This document shows, piece by piece, positions 15,195 through 24,864 of a stretch of 34,268 nucleotides of DNA (positions are counted from its first letter, which is position 1; every line of letters starts with the position of its first letter). Source of the DNA: Marinifilaceae bacterium (GTDB lineage: Bacteria; Bacteroidota; Bacteroidia; Bacteroidales; Marinifilaceae); contig JADGEF010000028.1 in assembly GCA_016744515.1 (NCBI GenBank), positions 1-34,268 of the forward strand, written 5' to 3'. The position numbers and the translations under genes are program-made. The notes beneath the pieces are model-generated. The model was given only the letters and a program-made list of their open reading frames with translations, had not been told where the DNA came from and did not search any database.

Positions 15195-18100
15195 TTGAAC
15201 TCCTGAAACAGGAGAATATTCCGCATGTATTGGGAGCTGATATTGAACGGACTCCTGAAGAAGTGCTGATAAAAGAGGATCTGAAAGCATTCTTACTGCA
15301 AAAGTATATGGCAGAAGCATTGACCATATCGGAGGTAGATTTAATTATTAGGGACTTAGAGAAACTTCCATCTTCCGATTTATATGAAAGCAATAAGGCT
15401 ATCATGAAAAAAATCATGGACGGTTTTGTTTTCAAACGAGACCTGTCTGAAGCCAAGGCAGGAGATCGCAGCAAAAAGGATTTGTATATTCAGTTGATGG
15501 ATTTTCCGGAAGTTGTAATTACTGCAAACAACGCTTTGTCTACAAGTCATGAGCCCATGGCTGCCGATAAGCAGGGAGAATATAATCGTGAATCGGACAG
15601 GAACATCTACAAAATTGTAAACCAACTTGAGATTGAAGGCTACCAGAAACGAATTCCCGATGGCATTCTTTACATTAATGGTTTACCAATGGTGGTTTTC
15701 GAATTCAAATCGGCTATTCGTCCCGAAGCCACTATTCACGATGCTTACATACAACTAACGACTCGTTATCACAGAGATATTCCTGAACTATTCAAATACA
15801 ACGCTTTTTGTATCATCAGCGATGGCGTAAACAACAAGGCTGGCTCCTTTTTTGCTCCTTATGAGTTTTACTATGCATGGAGAAAAATAGAGGGTAATGA
15901 AATAGAGGTGGACGGAATTGAATCCATGTTCTCAATGATCAAAGGGATGTTTCAAAAGGAACGCTTGTGCGACATTATTCACAACTTTGTTTTCTTACCA
16001 GATGCCTCTAAGAAGGACGAAAAAATCCTTTGCCGATATCCTCAATACTACGCAGCCAGAAAGCTGTACGAAAACATTAAAATTCACCAACGTCCGAATG
16101 GTGATGGAAAAGGGGGAACCTATTTTGGAGCCACTGGTTGTGGGAAAAGTTTTACTATGCTTTTCCTAACTCGCTTGTTAATGAAGAGCAAATATTTTGC
16201 AAGTCCTACCATTGTTCTGATTACAGACCGAACGGATTTGGACGATCAGTTATCGGGTCAATTCACCAGTGCTAAGAATTACATTGGGGATAATAAGGTA
16301 ATTAGCGTAGAAAGTCGGTCCGATTTACGAAAAGAATTGCAAGGACGAAACTCGGGAGGTGTATTTTTAACCACCATTCATAAGTTTACAGAAGATACTC
16401 AATTGCTAACCGACCGGACCAATGTAATTTGCATTTCAGACGAAGCACATCGTAGCCAAACCAATCTGGACCAAAAACTAAGAATTACCGATAAAGGTGT
16501 GACCAAATCGTATGGCTTTGCCAAATACCTTCACGATTCTCTTCCAAATGCGACTTACGTCGGGTTCACAGGAACACCTGTTGATGCAACCTTAGATGTA
16601 TTCGGTGAAGTGGTTGATGCCTATACCATGACCGAATCGGTTAGAGATGAAATTACCGTACGAATTGTTTACGAGGGGCGTGCTGCCAAAGTATTACTAA
16701 ACAACTCTGCCCTTGAGAATATAGAGAAATATTACAGTGAGTGTGCTGAAGAAGGAGCCAATGATTATCAGGTAGAAGAAAGCAAGAAGGTTACTACCAA
16801 TATGAATACCATTATTGGGGATCCGGATCGCCTGCAAGCATTGGCCGAAGATTTCGTAAAACATTACGAAAAACGTGTAAACGAAGGATCTTCGGTAAAA
16901 GGGAAAGCAATGTTTGTATGCAGTAGCAGAAAAATTGCCTATCAATTTTACAAGAATGTTATTGCTCTGCGTCCTCAATGGGCAGAAGTATTGGCGTGCG
17001 AAGAAGGAGCAGAGCTAACAGAGAACGAAAAGAAAGAGATCAAGCCAATAGAGCGTGTAAAAATGATCATGACTCGTGGCAAAGATGATCCAAAAGAATT
17101 GTACCAGATGTTGGGCACCAAGGAGTATCGAAAAGAACTTGATAGACAGTTTAAAAACGAAAAATCGAATTTTAAAATTGCTATCGTGGTGGATATGTGG
17201 TTAACGGGTTTCGATGTACCATTTCTGGATACCATTTACATTGATAAACCTATTCAACGTCATAATCTAATTCAAACCATTTCTCGTGTTAATCGAAAGT
17301 TTGAAGGGAAAAATAAAGGTTTGGTTGTCGATTATATTGGAATCAAAAAACAGATGAACCTAGCGTTGGCTCACTACAACAAAGCCGACAGTCAGAATTT
17401 TGAAGATATTGAACAATCGGTTGTCGTTGTGAAAGATCATCTAGACCTTCTTGCCAAAATCTTTTACAAGTTTGACACCTCAAAATATTTTAAAGGATCG
17501 ACTTTAGAGCAATTGAATGCTCTTAATATGGCGGCTGAATATGTCCAAATCACTCAAGAGATTGAAAAACGGTTCATGTATTTAGTGAAGCGACTAAAAG
17601 CAGCTTACGATATTTGTTCTGGTAGTGAAAAACTTAACGAGAATGAACGTGATCATATTCATTTTTACATGGCAGTACGCTCCATCGTATTCAAATTGAC
17701 CAAGGGTAATGCTCCCGATACAGCTCAAATGAATGCTAAAGTTCGTGAAATGATCAAAGACGCATTATTAAGCGATGGTGTGGAAGAGATTTTTAAACTT
17801 GGTGATAACAACGAAACGCAAACAGATATTTTCGAAGAAGATTATCTAGCAAAAATTGAAAAAATAAAGTTGCCAAATACCAAAATAAAACTGTTGCAAC
17901 AGTTACTTGCCAAAGCCATTCAAGACTTTAAAAAAATCAATAAGATTAAAGGTATTGACTTCTCGAAGAAAATGGCAGATTTGGTGAGCAAATACAATGA
18001 GAGAAACGAAGATGATGTATTGAGCAGTGAAGTTCTTGAAGATTTTACAGATGAAATTATCGATCTCTACCATGCCCTAAGAAAAGAAAAAGAATCTTTC

Positions 18101-18403
18101 AATGAAATGGGTATCGACTTCGAAGAAAAGGCTTTCTATGACATCTTAAAAGCTCTAGCTCACAAATACGACTTCAGTTATCCTGAAGATAAATTGATTG
18201 AATTGGCCAAAAAGGTTAAAAATGTTGTTGACGACAAAGCCAAATACACCGACTGGAGCAAACGAGATAATATAAAAGCAGAACTAAAGGTTGGCTTAAT
18301 TATTCTCCTTGCCGAAAATGACTACCCTCCAGTGGATCGTGACGAAGTGTATAAAGAGATTTTTGAACAGGCGGAGAATTTTAAGAAGTATCAAGAGGTA
18401 TAG
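15158..18403 (+). CDS. hsdR: Type I restriction-modification restriction/translocase subunit (HsdR)
   Basis: HsdR translocates DNA with ATP and cuts unmodified DNA far from the target site. The 1081-aa length is typical. The N-terminal PD-(D/E)xK nuclease domain has D168 in RIPDGILY and E182-x-K184 in FEFKS. The helicase core has Walker A GATGCGKS at 324-331 and DEAH at 428-431; later motifs include GFTGTPVDA, TGFDVPFLDTIYIDKP and a QTISRVNR motif VI. A helical C-terminal region, which binds the methylase, ends the protein. All nuclease and ATPase residues are present, so the enzyme looks active. The ATG lies in GAGATGAAATTT within a duplicated leader; an earlier, ruined copy of this start lies 4 kb upstream. 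The subunit set matches hsdM/hsdS about 11 kb upstream on the same strand. Confidence 0.96.
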   Translation: MKFTEEKLEQAFIELLKQENIPHVLGADIERTPEEVLIKEDLKAFLLQKYMAEALTISEVDLIIRDLEKLPSSDLYESNKAIMKKIMDGFVFKRDLSEAKAGDRSKKDLYIQLMDFPEVVITANNALSTSHEPMAADKQGEYNRESDRNIYKIVNQLEIEGYQKRIPDGILYINGLPMVVFEFKSAIRPEATIHDAYIQLTTRYHRDIPELFKYNAFCIISDGVNNKAGSFFAPYEFYYAWRKIEGNEIEVDGIESMFSMIKGMFQKERLCDIIHNFVFLPDASKKDEKILCRYPQYYAARKLYENIKIHQRPNGDGKGGTYFGATGCGKSFTMLFLTRLLMKSKYFASPTIVLITDRTDLDDQLSGQFTSAKNYIGDNKVISVESRSDLRKELQGRNSGGVFLTTIHKFTEDTQLLTDRTNVICISDEAHRSQTNLDQKLRITDKGVTKSYGFAKYLHDSLPNATYVGFTGTPVDATLDVFGEVVDAYTMTESVRDEITVRIVYEGRAAKVLLNNSALENIEKYYSECAEEGANDYQVEESKKVTTNMNTIIGDPDRLQALAEDFVKHYEKRVNEGSSVKGKAMFVCSSRKIAYQFYKNVIALRPQWAEVLACEEGAELTENEKKEIKPIERVKMIMTRGKDDPKELYQMLGTKEYRKELDRQFKNEKSNFKIAIVVDMWLTGFDVPFLDTIYIDKPIQRHNLIQTISRVNRKFEGKNKGLVVDYIGIKKQMNLALAHYNKADSQNFEDIEQSVVVVKDHLDLLAKIFYKFDTSKYFKGSTLEQLNALNMAAEYVQITQEIEKRFMYLVKRLKAAYDICSGSEKLNENERDHIHFYMAVRSIVFKLTKGNAPDTAQMNAKVREMIKDALLSDGVEEIFKLGDNNETQTDIFEEDYLAKIEKIKLPNTKIKLLQQLLAKAIQDFKKINKIKGIDFSKKMADLVSKYNERNEDDVLSSEVLEDFTDEIIDLYHALRKEKESFNEMGIDFEEKAFYDILKALAHKYDFSYPEDKLIELAKKVKNVVDDKAKYTDWSKRDNIKAELKVGLIILLAENDYPPVDRDEVYKEIFEQAENFKKYQEV

Positions 18404-18499
18404 AGTATCGAGCAAACTTTATTATTTGAATGATTAGATTCAAGTATCAAATGCAACTTATCTGAATTTAGATAAAAAAGGGAGAGGTTGTTTTTCAAG

Positions 18500-18542
18500 A
18501 CAATGAGGAGAAATATTCTCGCCCATTGTTTATATGGAATAA
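18500..18542 (+). terminator. Weak candidate terminator behind hsdR
   Basis: ACAATG (18500-18505) pairs with CATTGT (18534-18539), with an inner GAGAA/TTCTC pairing, about 100 bp behind hsdR; a short T/A-rich run follows. The stem is interrupted, so confidence is modest. Confidence 0.35.
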
Positions 18543-18584
18543 AAGTCTTTTTTCACCACTAAAATCGCCAAACTTAAGTTGTAT

Positions 18585-18711
18585 ATGGGACAATTAACCA
18601 GAGAATAAAGGTATACTATTCCCGTGATGAAAATAAGCCGCTATAATCAAATCGATATAGCAAAAGCCATCGGAAAAGATAGGTCTATAATAAGTGGAGA
18701 ACTAAAAAAAA
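18585..18711 (+). pseudogene. Remnant of an IS30-family transposase N-terminus
   Basis: Read in one frame from the ATG at 18585, the sequence gives MGQLTRE, a stop (TAA at 18606), then RYTIPVM ... IDIAKAIGKDRSIISGELKK. This matches the N-terminal helix-turn-helix pattern of IS30-family transposases (xLTxEQRYxI ... IAKxIGKxxSxISRELKRN). The in-frame TAA stands where the family has CAA (Gln), a single-base change. Homology ends after ELKK; the catalytic DDE domain is absent. The remnant sits between the R-M island and the glycan locus and marks an old insertion there. Confidence 0.75.
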
Positions 18712-19269
18712 CTGTGATCTATATATACTCACCCCATTTAGGTACTTAAATACTGATCTCGATGCATTCATAAGTGTATTAGTTTATTATCAGTGTATTG
18801 TGGCAGTTTTAACTTTCATAGTTTTTTCCTATAAATGAATTTAACCCCTTAATATGAAAGTTTTGAACCCCCTTGATACAGACCAGATCTTGTATTTTTG
18901 GATAATAATCTAGTTAAGCTAAATATTGATGAATCTGACTGAAAGTCGTTTTTAAAATTGGATTTTTAATCTAAACATAAATCCCCGAATTAAAGATTGT
19001 CTTCATGTAAATATGACGTCAGTTTATAAAGGCACCTTTAGAACAAGTTGTTGAGGAGATTCCAAAATGACTATGATTAACAAATTGTTGAAGGGAGGGG
19101 GTAGATAACAGAATACCTCTGACATATCTATTTAAACGTAGGAAATTAAAAATCTTCTCTAATCAATTGGAAATGAAATGGTTTAATTCGCCTGATATGG
19201 ATTGTCATTTTAATTTGTAGATGAATTCTAGTTCTATATTATTAGAAAATAGTAATAAAAAAGATAAAA
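18712..19269. other. Gap before nagB without a recognised gene
   Basis: About 560 bp of AT-rich DNA with no plausible gene. TATTTTTG at 18893-18900 fits the -7 pattern TAnnTTTG with CTTG 17 bp upstream, but lies 370 bp before nagB and is a weak promoter candidate. A short frame reading FIKAPLEQVVEEIPK then stop (near 19021-19068) looks protein-like but is too short to assign. It may be more debris of mobile DNA. Confidence 0.4.
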
Positions 19270-20085
19270 ATGAGATTAATTATTTTACCTAAGTATGATT
19301 CCTTGTCGAAATGGACAGCGAATTATATCGCAAAAAAGATAGAACTATATAAGCCTTCAAAGGAGGATCCATTTGTTTTGGGTTTACCGACAGGATCTTC
19401 ACCATTGGGGACTTACAATGAATTAATCTCATTGTACGAAGCAAAAAAAGTATCCTTCGAACATGTAATAACATTTAATATGGATGAGTATGTAGGTATT
19501 CCTAAGGATCATACACAGAGCTATCATACTTTTATGTGGGATAACTTTTTTAGTCATATTGATATTCCAAAAGAAAATATCAATATGTTGAATGGTAATG
19601 CTGAAGATATTGAAGTAGAATGCAATAATTATGAGCAAAAAATTAAAGCAGTAGGTGGGATTGATCTGTTTCTTGGAGGTATTGGTCCTGATGGACACAT
19701 TGCATTTAACGAACCTGGTTCATCTTTAGGATCAAAAACAAGATTAAAAACTTTGAATTATGATACTCGATTGGCCAATTCTCGTTTTTTTGAAAATGAT
19801 GTAAACTTAGTTCCCAAGTTCTCTCTTACTGTAGGAGTGAAGACTGTAATGGATGCAAAAGAGGTTTTAATTATTGTAAATGGTCATCAGAAATCAAGAG
19901 CTTTGAAAAAAGCAATTGAAGAAGGTGTAAATCATATGTGGACAATTAGTGCTTTACAATTACACCCTAAAGGCATGATCATTTGTGATGAAGAAGCGAC
20001 TTATGAGCTTAAGGTTGGCACTTGTAAATACTTTAAAGAGATTGAGAAGGATTTTCTGGATCCTAATTATCTTCTATCGTCATAA
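19270..20085 (+). CDS. nagB: Glucosamine-6-phosphate deaminase
   Basis: Converts glucosamine 6-phosphate to fructose 6-phosphate and ammonia in the cytoplasm, the last step of amino-sugar and sialic-acid breakdown. The 271-aa length and even the numbering agree with E. coli NagB: D72 in FNMDEY, and D141, H143 and E148 in [11 protein letters not shown], which are the catalytic residues. [13 protein letters not shown] (about 37-49) is the phosphate-binding loop. It lies alone on the + strand, convergent with the sensor-regulator gene, and is followed by a strong hairpin. Its place beside a sialidase/PNGase locus suggests that it handles the sugars released there. No nagA, nanA or nanE is seen nearby. 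Confidence 0.96.
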   Translation: MRLIILPKYDSLSKWTANYIAKKIELYKPSKEDPFVLGLPTGSSPLGTYNELISLYEAKKVSFEHVITFNMDEYVGIPKDHTQSYHTFMWDNFFSHIDIPKENINMLNGNAEDIEVECNNYEQKIKAVGGIDLFLGGIGPDGHIAFNEPGSSLGSKTRLKTLNYDTRLANSRFFENDVNLVPKFSLTVGVKTVMDAKEVLIIVNGHQKSRALKKAIEEGVNHMWTISALQLHPKGMIICDEEATYELKVGTCKYFKEIEKDFLDPNYLLSS

Positions 20086-20170
20086 CTTGTGAATGGTGGT
20101 TTTGTAGGTATTGAAGATTGTAATAGGAAGAACTTTATTATCTGGAAATTCCAATTGTATCAGATTTATT

Positions 20171-20200
20171 AGGAATTTAGTTCATTTTAACTAAATTCCT
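20171..20200. terminator. Hairpin between convergent nagB and the sensor-regulator gene
   Basis: Perfect 12-bp stem AGGAATTTAGTT / AACTAAATTCCT with a 6-base loop. On the + strand it lies 85 bp behind nagB. On the - strand it contains the last codons and the TAA stop of the sensor gene. It probably terminates nagB and may serve both directions. Confidence 0.7.
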
Positions 20201-23200
20201 TTGCGTACTCTGATGGGCTTTTTCCATATTCGTTTTTAAAACACTTTCTAAAGTATTTAGGATCACTGAAACCAACTATATACCCCACTTCAGTTATTCG
20301 AAGTTTATTTTGTTTAAGGAGTTGGCTTGCACTTTTTAAGCGATACAAACGAATAAATTTATTGGGCGTTATTCCAGCTATCGATTTTAATTTGCGATAG
20401 AGGTGGACAGAACTTAGTCCAAGTGTATTCGCTAATTCTTCCACTGTAAAATCTGGATCCGAAAGATGTTTTTCGATTGTTTCAATCATTTCTTCAAACA
20501 TTCTTTCATCAGTAGAAGTCACATTTATTTCTTTAGGTGACGGAATATTCCTTTTACCTGTAAATTTTACCTGCAATTGTTTTTGGGTCGTCAGAAGATT
20601 ACGAACAACTAATTTGAGGTGGTTTAGTTTAAATGGTTTTGAAATGTATTGATCTGCCCCTTGTTCAAGCCCCTCAATTTCATGTTCAATCGTACTTTTA
20701 GCTGTTAACATGATAAGGGGGATATGGCTTATTCTAAGATCTTTTTTAAGATTATTACAGAAATCAAGTCCGTTCATTACTGGCATCATCACATCTGTAA
20801 TGACTAGATCAGGTCCTTTTGATAAGGCTATTTCTAAACCTTCCTGTCCATTGCAAGCTTCGAGAATATGGTATTTGTGTTTCAAAATCTCTTTAATGTG
20901 AAGTCTCATCTCATCGTTATCCTCAACAATTAAGAGCGTGTGTTCTTTCGATGTTTTTATTTCTTTGTTAAAGACTGAATCCATCTTGTCAAGTTCTGAT
21001 AATTTAGGATTTGAGAAAGCTGTTGTTTTTTCCTTTTTTGAATTGGCAAGGGATAAATTATCAGTTGCAATTTCATCTTCTTTGTAAAAGCTTTTATCTA
21101 TGGGAAGCCAAATGTAGAATGTGCTGCCTTCTCCAGGCTTGCTTTCAACGGCGATATAGCCTTTATGTGTATTTATCAATTTTTTGCTAAGAGCTAAGCC
21201 AATTCCTGTACCTGTACTTGTAGATGAATTCTGAGGAAGTTGGGTAAATCTCTCAAAAATAGATTCGATTTGCGATTCTTGCATTCCAATCCCCGTGTCT
21301 TTCAATGAAATACAAAAATAGTCGGAATTCTTGCCTCTAATATCCATATTTGACGGGATCTGAACTTCGTTACTGGTATGAAGTCGTATATGGATTGTAC
21401 CATCAATGGGGGTGAATTTCAATGCATTGGATAAGAGGTTGTTGAGTATTTTTTCAATGATATTATTGTCAGTGTAAACCATGAATTTATTGACAGTTGA
21501 TTCGAAATGAATCATTATTCTTTTCTGAATACTACTTGTTGAAAAGCTTTGTATTATGGGGGTTATCAATTGGCAAATATCTCCCTCTTTAACATGGATG
21601 GATATCTTATTACTTTCAACTTTTCTAAAATCAAGTAATTGATTAATCAAGTGAAGTAAGGAGTTGACATTGCGATCGATGGATTGAAAATAGGTTTGTT
21701 TTTGTGTATGGGAAAGCTGATTGCCTTCTTCCATCAATTTTTGCAGTGGAAGGGATATGAGTGTGAGCGGCGTTCTGATTTCGTGGGAAATATTTGTGAA
21801 AAATTGAAGTTTGAATTTATTTATCTCATTACGTTTTTTGTGTTCTTCTTTTTCCAGTTGTAATTCTTTTTTGATTCTGATTCGGTTTCTAAGAAAAGAA
21901 CTTATGTAGCTTATTAATACTAAGACCATTAAAATGTAGATGAGATATGCTTGGCTCGTAGCCCAAAAAGGAGGGGTGATCAAAATGGATAGATGGGTTT
22001 CTTCATCATTCCATTCTCCACCAACATTGCTTGTTTTGACTCTAAATCGGTACTTGCCGGGCTTAAGTACCGAATAGGTAACTTGCCTATTTTTATAGTC
22101 TGTGTGGTTCCAACTGGTATCAGCTCCCTCCAAAATGTAGGTAAATTTTATTTTCTCCGGAGATGAATATTCTATGGCACTGAATTCTATATTTATGGTG
22201 TTTTCATTATGCTTCAACTCAATAGTCCCCTTGCTACTCAATGTTTTATTGATTGGAATTCTTCCGTTAAATATCTTACCTGTTCTAATAAGTTGGTTGT
22301 TGACTTTTAATTGGTTGATGTATGCAGGTGGAAAGTTAGTTCTTTCAGTGAATTCTTCTGGTTTGAAAATACTGACTCCATTATTTCCGCCAAACATCAT
22401 TTCTTTTTGGGAATTTAATAAGCAAGACGAAAGATTAAATATATCGCCTTGTAAACCATCTTTTTGGAAATAATTTGTAAATGTTTTTGTTTCAGGATTA
22501 AACTTAGACATTCCTTTTTGGGTACTAATCCATAGATAGCCTTCCTGATCTTCGAGTATGCCTTTGATTACATTGTCTGCCAATCCATCATTTTTGGTAT
22601 ATCTGATAAAATTTTCACTTCCTTTTAAAAAAAGATTGAGTCCCCCTTGAGTTCCAACCCATAGATTTCCCTTACTGTCAGAGAATGTAACATTTACTAG
22701 ATCGCTGCTGATACTTCTTTTGTCTTCTGAGATATGTCGGTAATGTTCAAATTGAGCCTTTCCCAGTTCTGTATTTTTTTTAAGGTCAAGTTTGTCCAAA
22801 CCACCTCCCCAGGTACTCACCCAAAGATTCTGATCTTTATCTTCCAAAACTTCGCGAGTAAAATTGAAGCTTAAACTTGTGGGATCGTTCGGATTATTCT
22901 TAAAATGGTAGAATTTGTCTTTCTCCCAATCGTATTTGTCAAGTCCATTGTAGGTAGATATCCATAATCCTTTTTTGTCTTTTGAAGGCAGAACGAACCA
23001 AATGTTGTTGTTGGCTATACTATTTTGGTGAGTAGGATCGTGCTCGAATCGGGTAAACTTCTCCTTCTCTGGTTCAAACAGGTTCAGACCTTTTAAAGTG
23101 CCAATCCACAACCGGTTTAAATGGTCAAAAGCTATGGATTCAATAATATTACTACTTAGGGAATTGGTATTTGATGGTGAATGTTTATAATTGCGAAATT

Positions 23201-24455
23201 GGTCGGTTATGGGATCGTAAACATTCAATCCGCCGCCATAGGTACCAAACCAAAATCTTCCGTCCGAACCTTCAGTAATGGATTTGATTACATTGTTCGA
23301 AAGAGAATTCTTATTGTTGGGAATATGTTTTAGGTGGATGAAGCGCTGAACATTTGGATCAATTCTGTCGATACCAGTTTCACGGGTAGCCAGCCAAAGT
23401 ATCCCTTCTTTGGAAGAATAGATACTGAAAATGAAATTACGACTCAAGGATTGTTTATTGTAGGGCTCGTGTTGATAAGTGATATATTTGTCTTCCTTTG
23501 GATTTATACGGATGAGTCCATCCCCAAATGTTCCTATCCAGATTTGGTTTTCCTGGTCCTGTCCAAGGGAGTATATTTTATGTTCCTTGAACTTTTTTCG
23601 TTCTTTTTCTGTCTTAGGATAATTGTAAAAATAGTATTGGTTATCTTTTTTTTCCAGAACACTCAGACCTTTATCAGTACCAATATAAAGTCTGCCATCT
23701 TCAACCTGGTAGATATTGTAGATGGTGTTGTCTGCAATGGATCTAGTCTCATTGGATAGATGTGTGAAATGTGTAAAAATTTCTTTATCATTTTTAAGTG
23801 CATCTACTTTTATCAGGTTAAGACCTCCTCCTTCTGTACCTACCCAAAGGTTACCTTCTTTATCTGTGGTAAGACAAAAGATACGGTTATTGCTGAGAGA
23901 TTCTGGGATTTGCGGATGGTGTCGTACTCGTTTAAAGAGCGGTTCCTTATCTTTAGTAAAGCCCGTAAGCTTGTTTAATCCTGAAAAAGTACCGACCCAT
24001 ATATTATCGAATTTATCTTGAGTGATAGATGTAATTGTATTGTTGGACAGAGAGTTAATGTCGTTCTTTATGGAGAGGTAAAACTTGAACTGATCGATTT
24101 CGGGTATGTAACAGTTTAATCCTCGTTCTGTTCCGATCCAAATTCTACCTTGCTTATCCTCGAATAAACATTTGATTACCCCATTACTGAGATCATTTTT
24201 ATGATCTCCTTCATCTTTATAGGTCTTGATTTGAAAACCATCATAGCGATTTAAGCCAGCATCTGTTCCAAACCAAAGAAAACCTCGTCGATCTTGTAAG
24301 ATGCAACTGGTCACATTTGAAGATAGACCATGCTCTACCTGAAGGTGTTTAAATTTTAATTTGGAATTTTTAAACCCTTGAGTTGATTCTCCCCAAGAGG
24401 AAAAAGAAATTAGAATTAAAAATATAGTGATTATGTAAAATGAAACTCTTGCCAT
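20187..24455 (-). CDS. Hybrid two-component system sensor/regulator (HTCS) controlling the glycan locus
   Basis: One-protein signalling system of the type that senses oligosaccharides in the periplasm and activates polysaccharide-utilisation genes. The 1422 aa run in order: a signal sequence (ITIFLILISFSSWGES); about 14 Reg_prop blades with WxGT motifs, enough for two seven-bladed propellers (about 30-720); a Y_Y_Y domain (about 765-828); one membrane helix (about 832-853); a histidine kinase with the phospho-accepting H891 in ISHEIRTPL, the N-box LLSNALKFTP and the glycine box GTGIGLALS; a receiver domain with D1221 in VITDVMMPVMNG; and a C-terminal AraC-type DNA-binding domain (about 1330-1422). 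All signalling residues are present. It is divergent from susC with a 409-bp gap, where it probably binds. The ligand is inferred to be an N-glycan or sialylated oligosaccharide, from the neighbours only. Confidence 0.95.
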   Translation of the reverse strand: MARVSFYIITIFLILISFSSWGESTQGFKNSKLKFKHLQVEHGLSSNVTSCILQDRRGFLWFGTDAGLNRYDGFQIKTYKDEGDHKNDLSNGVIKCLFEDKQGRIWIGTERGLNCYIPEIDQFKFYLSIKNDINSLSNNTITSITQDKFDNIWVGTFSGLNKLTGFTKDKEPLFKRVRHHPQIPESLSNNRIFCLTTDKEGNLWVGTEGGGLNLIKVDALKNDKEIFTHFTHLSNETRSIADNTIYNIYQVEDGRLYIGTDKGLSVLEKKDNQYYFYNYPKTEKERKKFKEHKIYSLGQDQENQIWIGTFGDGLIRINPKEDKYITYQHEPYNKQSLSRNFIFSIYSSKEGILWLATRETGIDRIDPNVQRFIHLKHIPNNKNSLSNNVIKSITEGSDGRFWFGTYGGGLNVYDPITDQFRNYKHSPSNTNSLSSNIIESIAFDHLNRLWIGTLKGLNLFEPEKEKFTRFEHDPTHQNSIANNNIWFVLPSKDKKGLWISTYNGLDKYDWEKDKFYHFKNNPNDPTSLSFNFTREVLEDKDQNLWVSTWGGGLDKLDLKKNTELGKAQFEHYRHISEDKRSISSDLVNVTFSDSKGNLWVGTQGGLNLFLKGSENFIRYTKNDGLADNVIKGILEDQEGYLWISTQKGMSKFNPETKTFTNYFQKDGLQGDIFNLSSCLLNSQKEMMFGGNNGVSIFKPEEFTERTNFPPAYINQLKVNNQLIRTGKIFNGRIPINKTLSSKGTIELKHNENTINIEFSAIEYSSPEKIKFTYILEGADTSWNHTDYKNRQVTYSVLKPGKYRFRVKTSNVGGEWNDEETHLSILITPPFWATSQAYLIYILMVLVLISYISSFLRNRIRIKKELQLEKEEHKKRNEINKFKLQFFTNISHEIRTPLTLISLPLQKLMEEGNQLSHTQKQTYFQSIDRNVNSLLHLINQLLDFRKVESNKISIHVKEGDICQLITPIIQSFSTSSIQKRIMIHFESTVNKFMVYTDNNIIEKILNNLLSNALKFTPIDGTIHIRLHTSNEVQIPSNMDIRGKNSDYFCISLKDTGIGMQESQIESIFERFTQLPQNSSTSTGTGIGLALSKKLINTHKGYIAVESKPGEGSTFYIWLPIDKSFYKEDEIATDNLSLANSKKEKTTAFSNPKLSELDKMDSVFNKEIKTSKEHTLLIVEDNDEMRLHIKEILKHKYHILEACNGQEGLEIALSKGPDLVITDVMMPVMNGLDFCNNLKKDLRISHIPLIMLTAKSTIEHEIEGLEQGADQYISKPFKLNHLKLVVRNLLTTQKQLQVKFTGKRNIPSPKEINVTSTDERMFEEMIETIEKHLSDPDFTVEELANTLGLSSVHLYRKLKSIAGITPNKFIRLYRLKSASQLLKQNKLRITEVGYIVGFSDPKYFRKCFKNEYGKSPSEYAKEFS

Positions 24456-24864
24456 ATTTTGATGTTTTTAAAAATAGCTCTATGCCAAAACTAATAAAAT
24501 TCTGAGCAAAGTGCTTTATGGTAGAAGTATGATTTTAACCCAATAAATTTACAATGTCATTTTAAAGATAAAACAAATCTGTTAATACTAAGCTTGGGTA
24601 GAGTAAATAAGCATCATATTGGTAGGTACCATTATGTGCCGAAGATAAATGAAATATTTTTTATTGAAGGGTAGGGATGCCTTTTTTTGTAAAAGATGAG
24701 CTTAAGTCTCCTGAAATGTAAGGAATTTGCTAAGTAGTTGTTTTTATATACCCTGTTTCTGAAAGATATCACCCCCATGTTTAGTATGGAATACTAATAT
24801 ATTGTAGAAGTCTTAACTCCCTGTTGAAAAGGGAGGCCTATTATTAACCTAAATTATAAAATTT
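24456..24864. promoter_or_regulatory. Divergent control region between the HTCS gene and susC
   Basis: No gene here. It must hold the promoters of both flanking genes. On the - strand, TAGTTTTG (24486-24493 in + coordinates, 31 bp before the HTCS ATG) fits the TAnnTTTG -7 element. Toward susC there is an inverted repeat TTAGTAT-GGA-ATACTAA (24781-24797), 68 bp before the ATG, a possible binding site for the AraC domain. A hairpin CTCCCT/AGGGAG (24817-24835) in the presumed leader is also seen. The binding-site and promoter calls are guesses from position. Confidence 0.45.

Noticed and set aside
15088-15474. 128-codon minus-strand open frame at the hsdR start
   Set aside because: It lies antisense to the conserved HsdR N-terminus, its composition (Ser/Phe-rich) is that of a shadow frame, and no family motif is seen.
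23334-23759. 141-codon plus-strand frame inside the HTCS gene
   Set aside because: It is antisense to the well-conserved propeller repeats of the sensor; hydrophobic content comes from the complementary codons.
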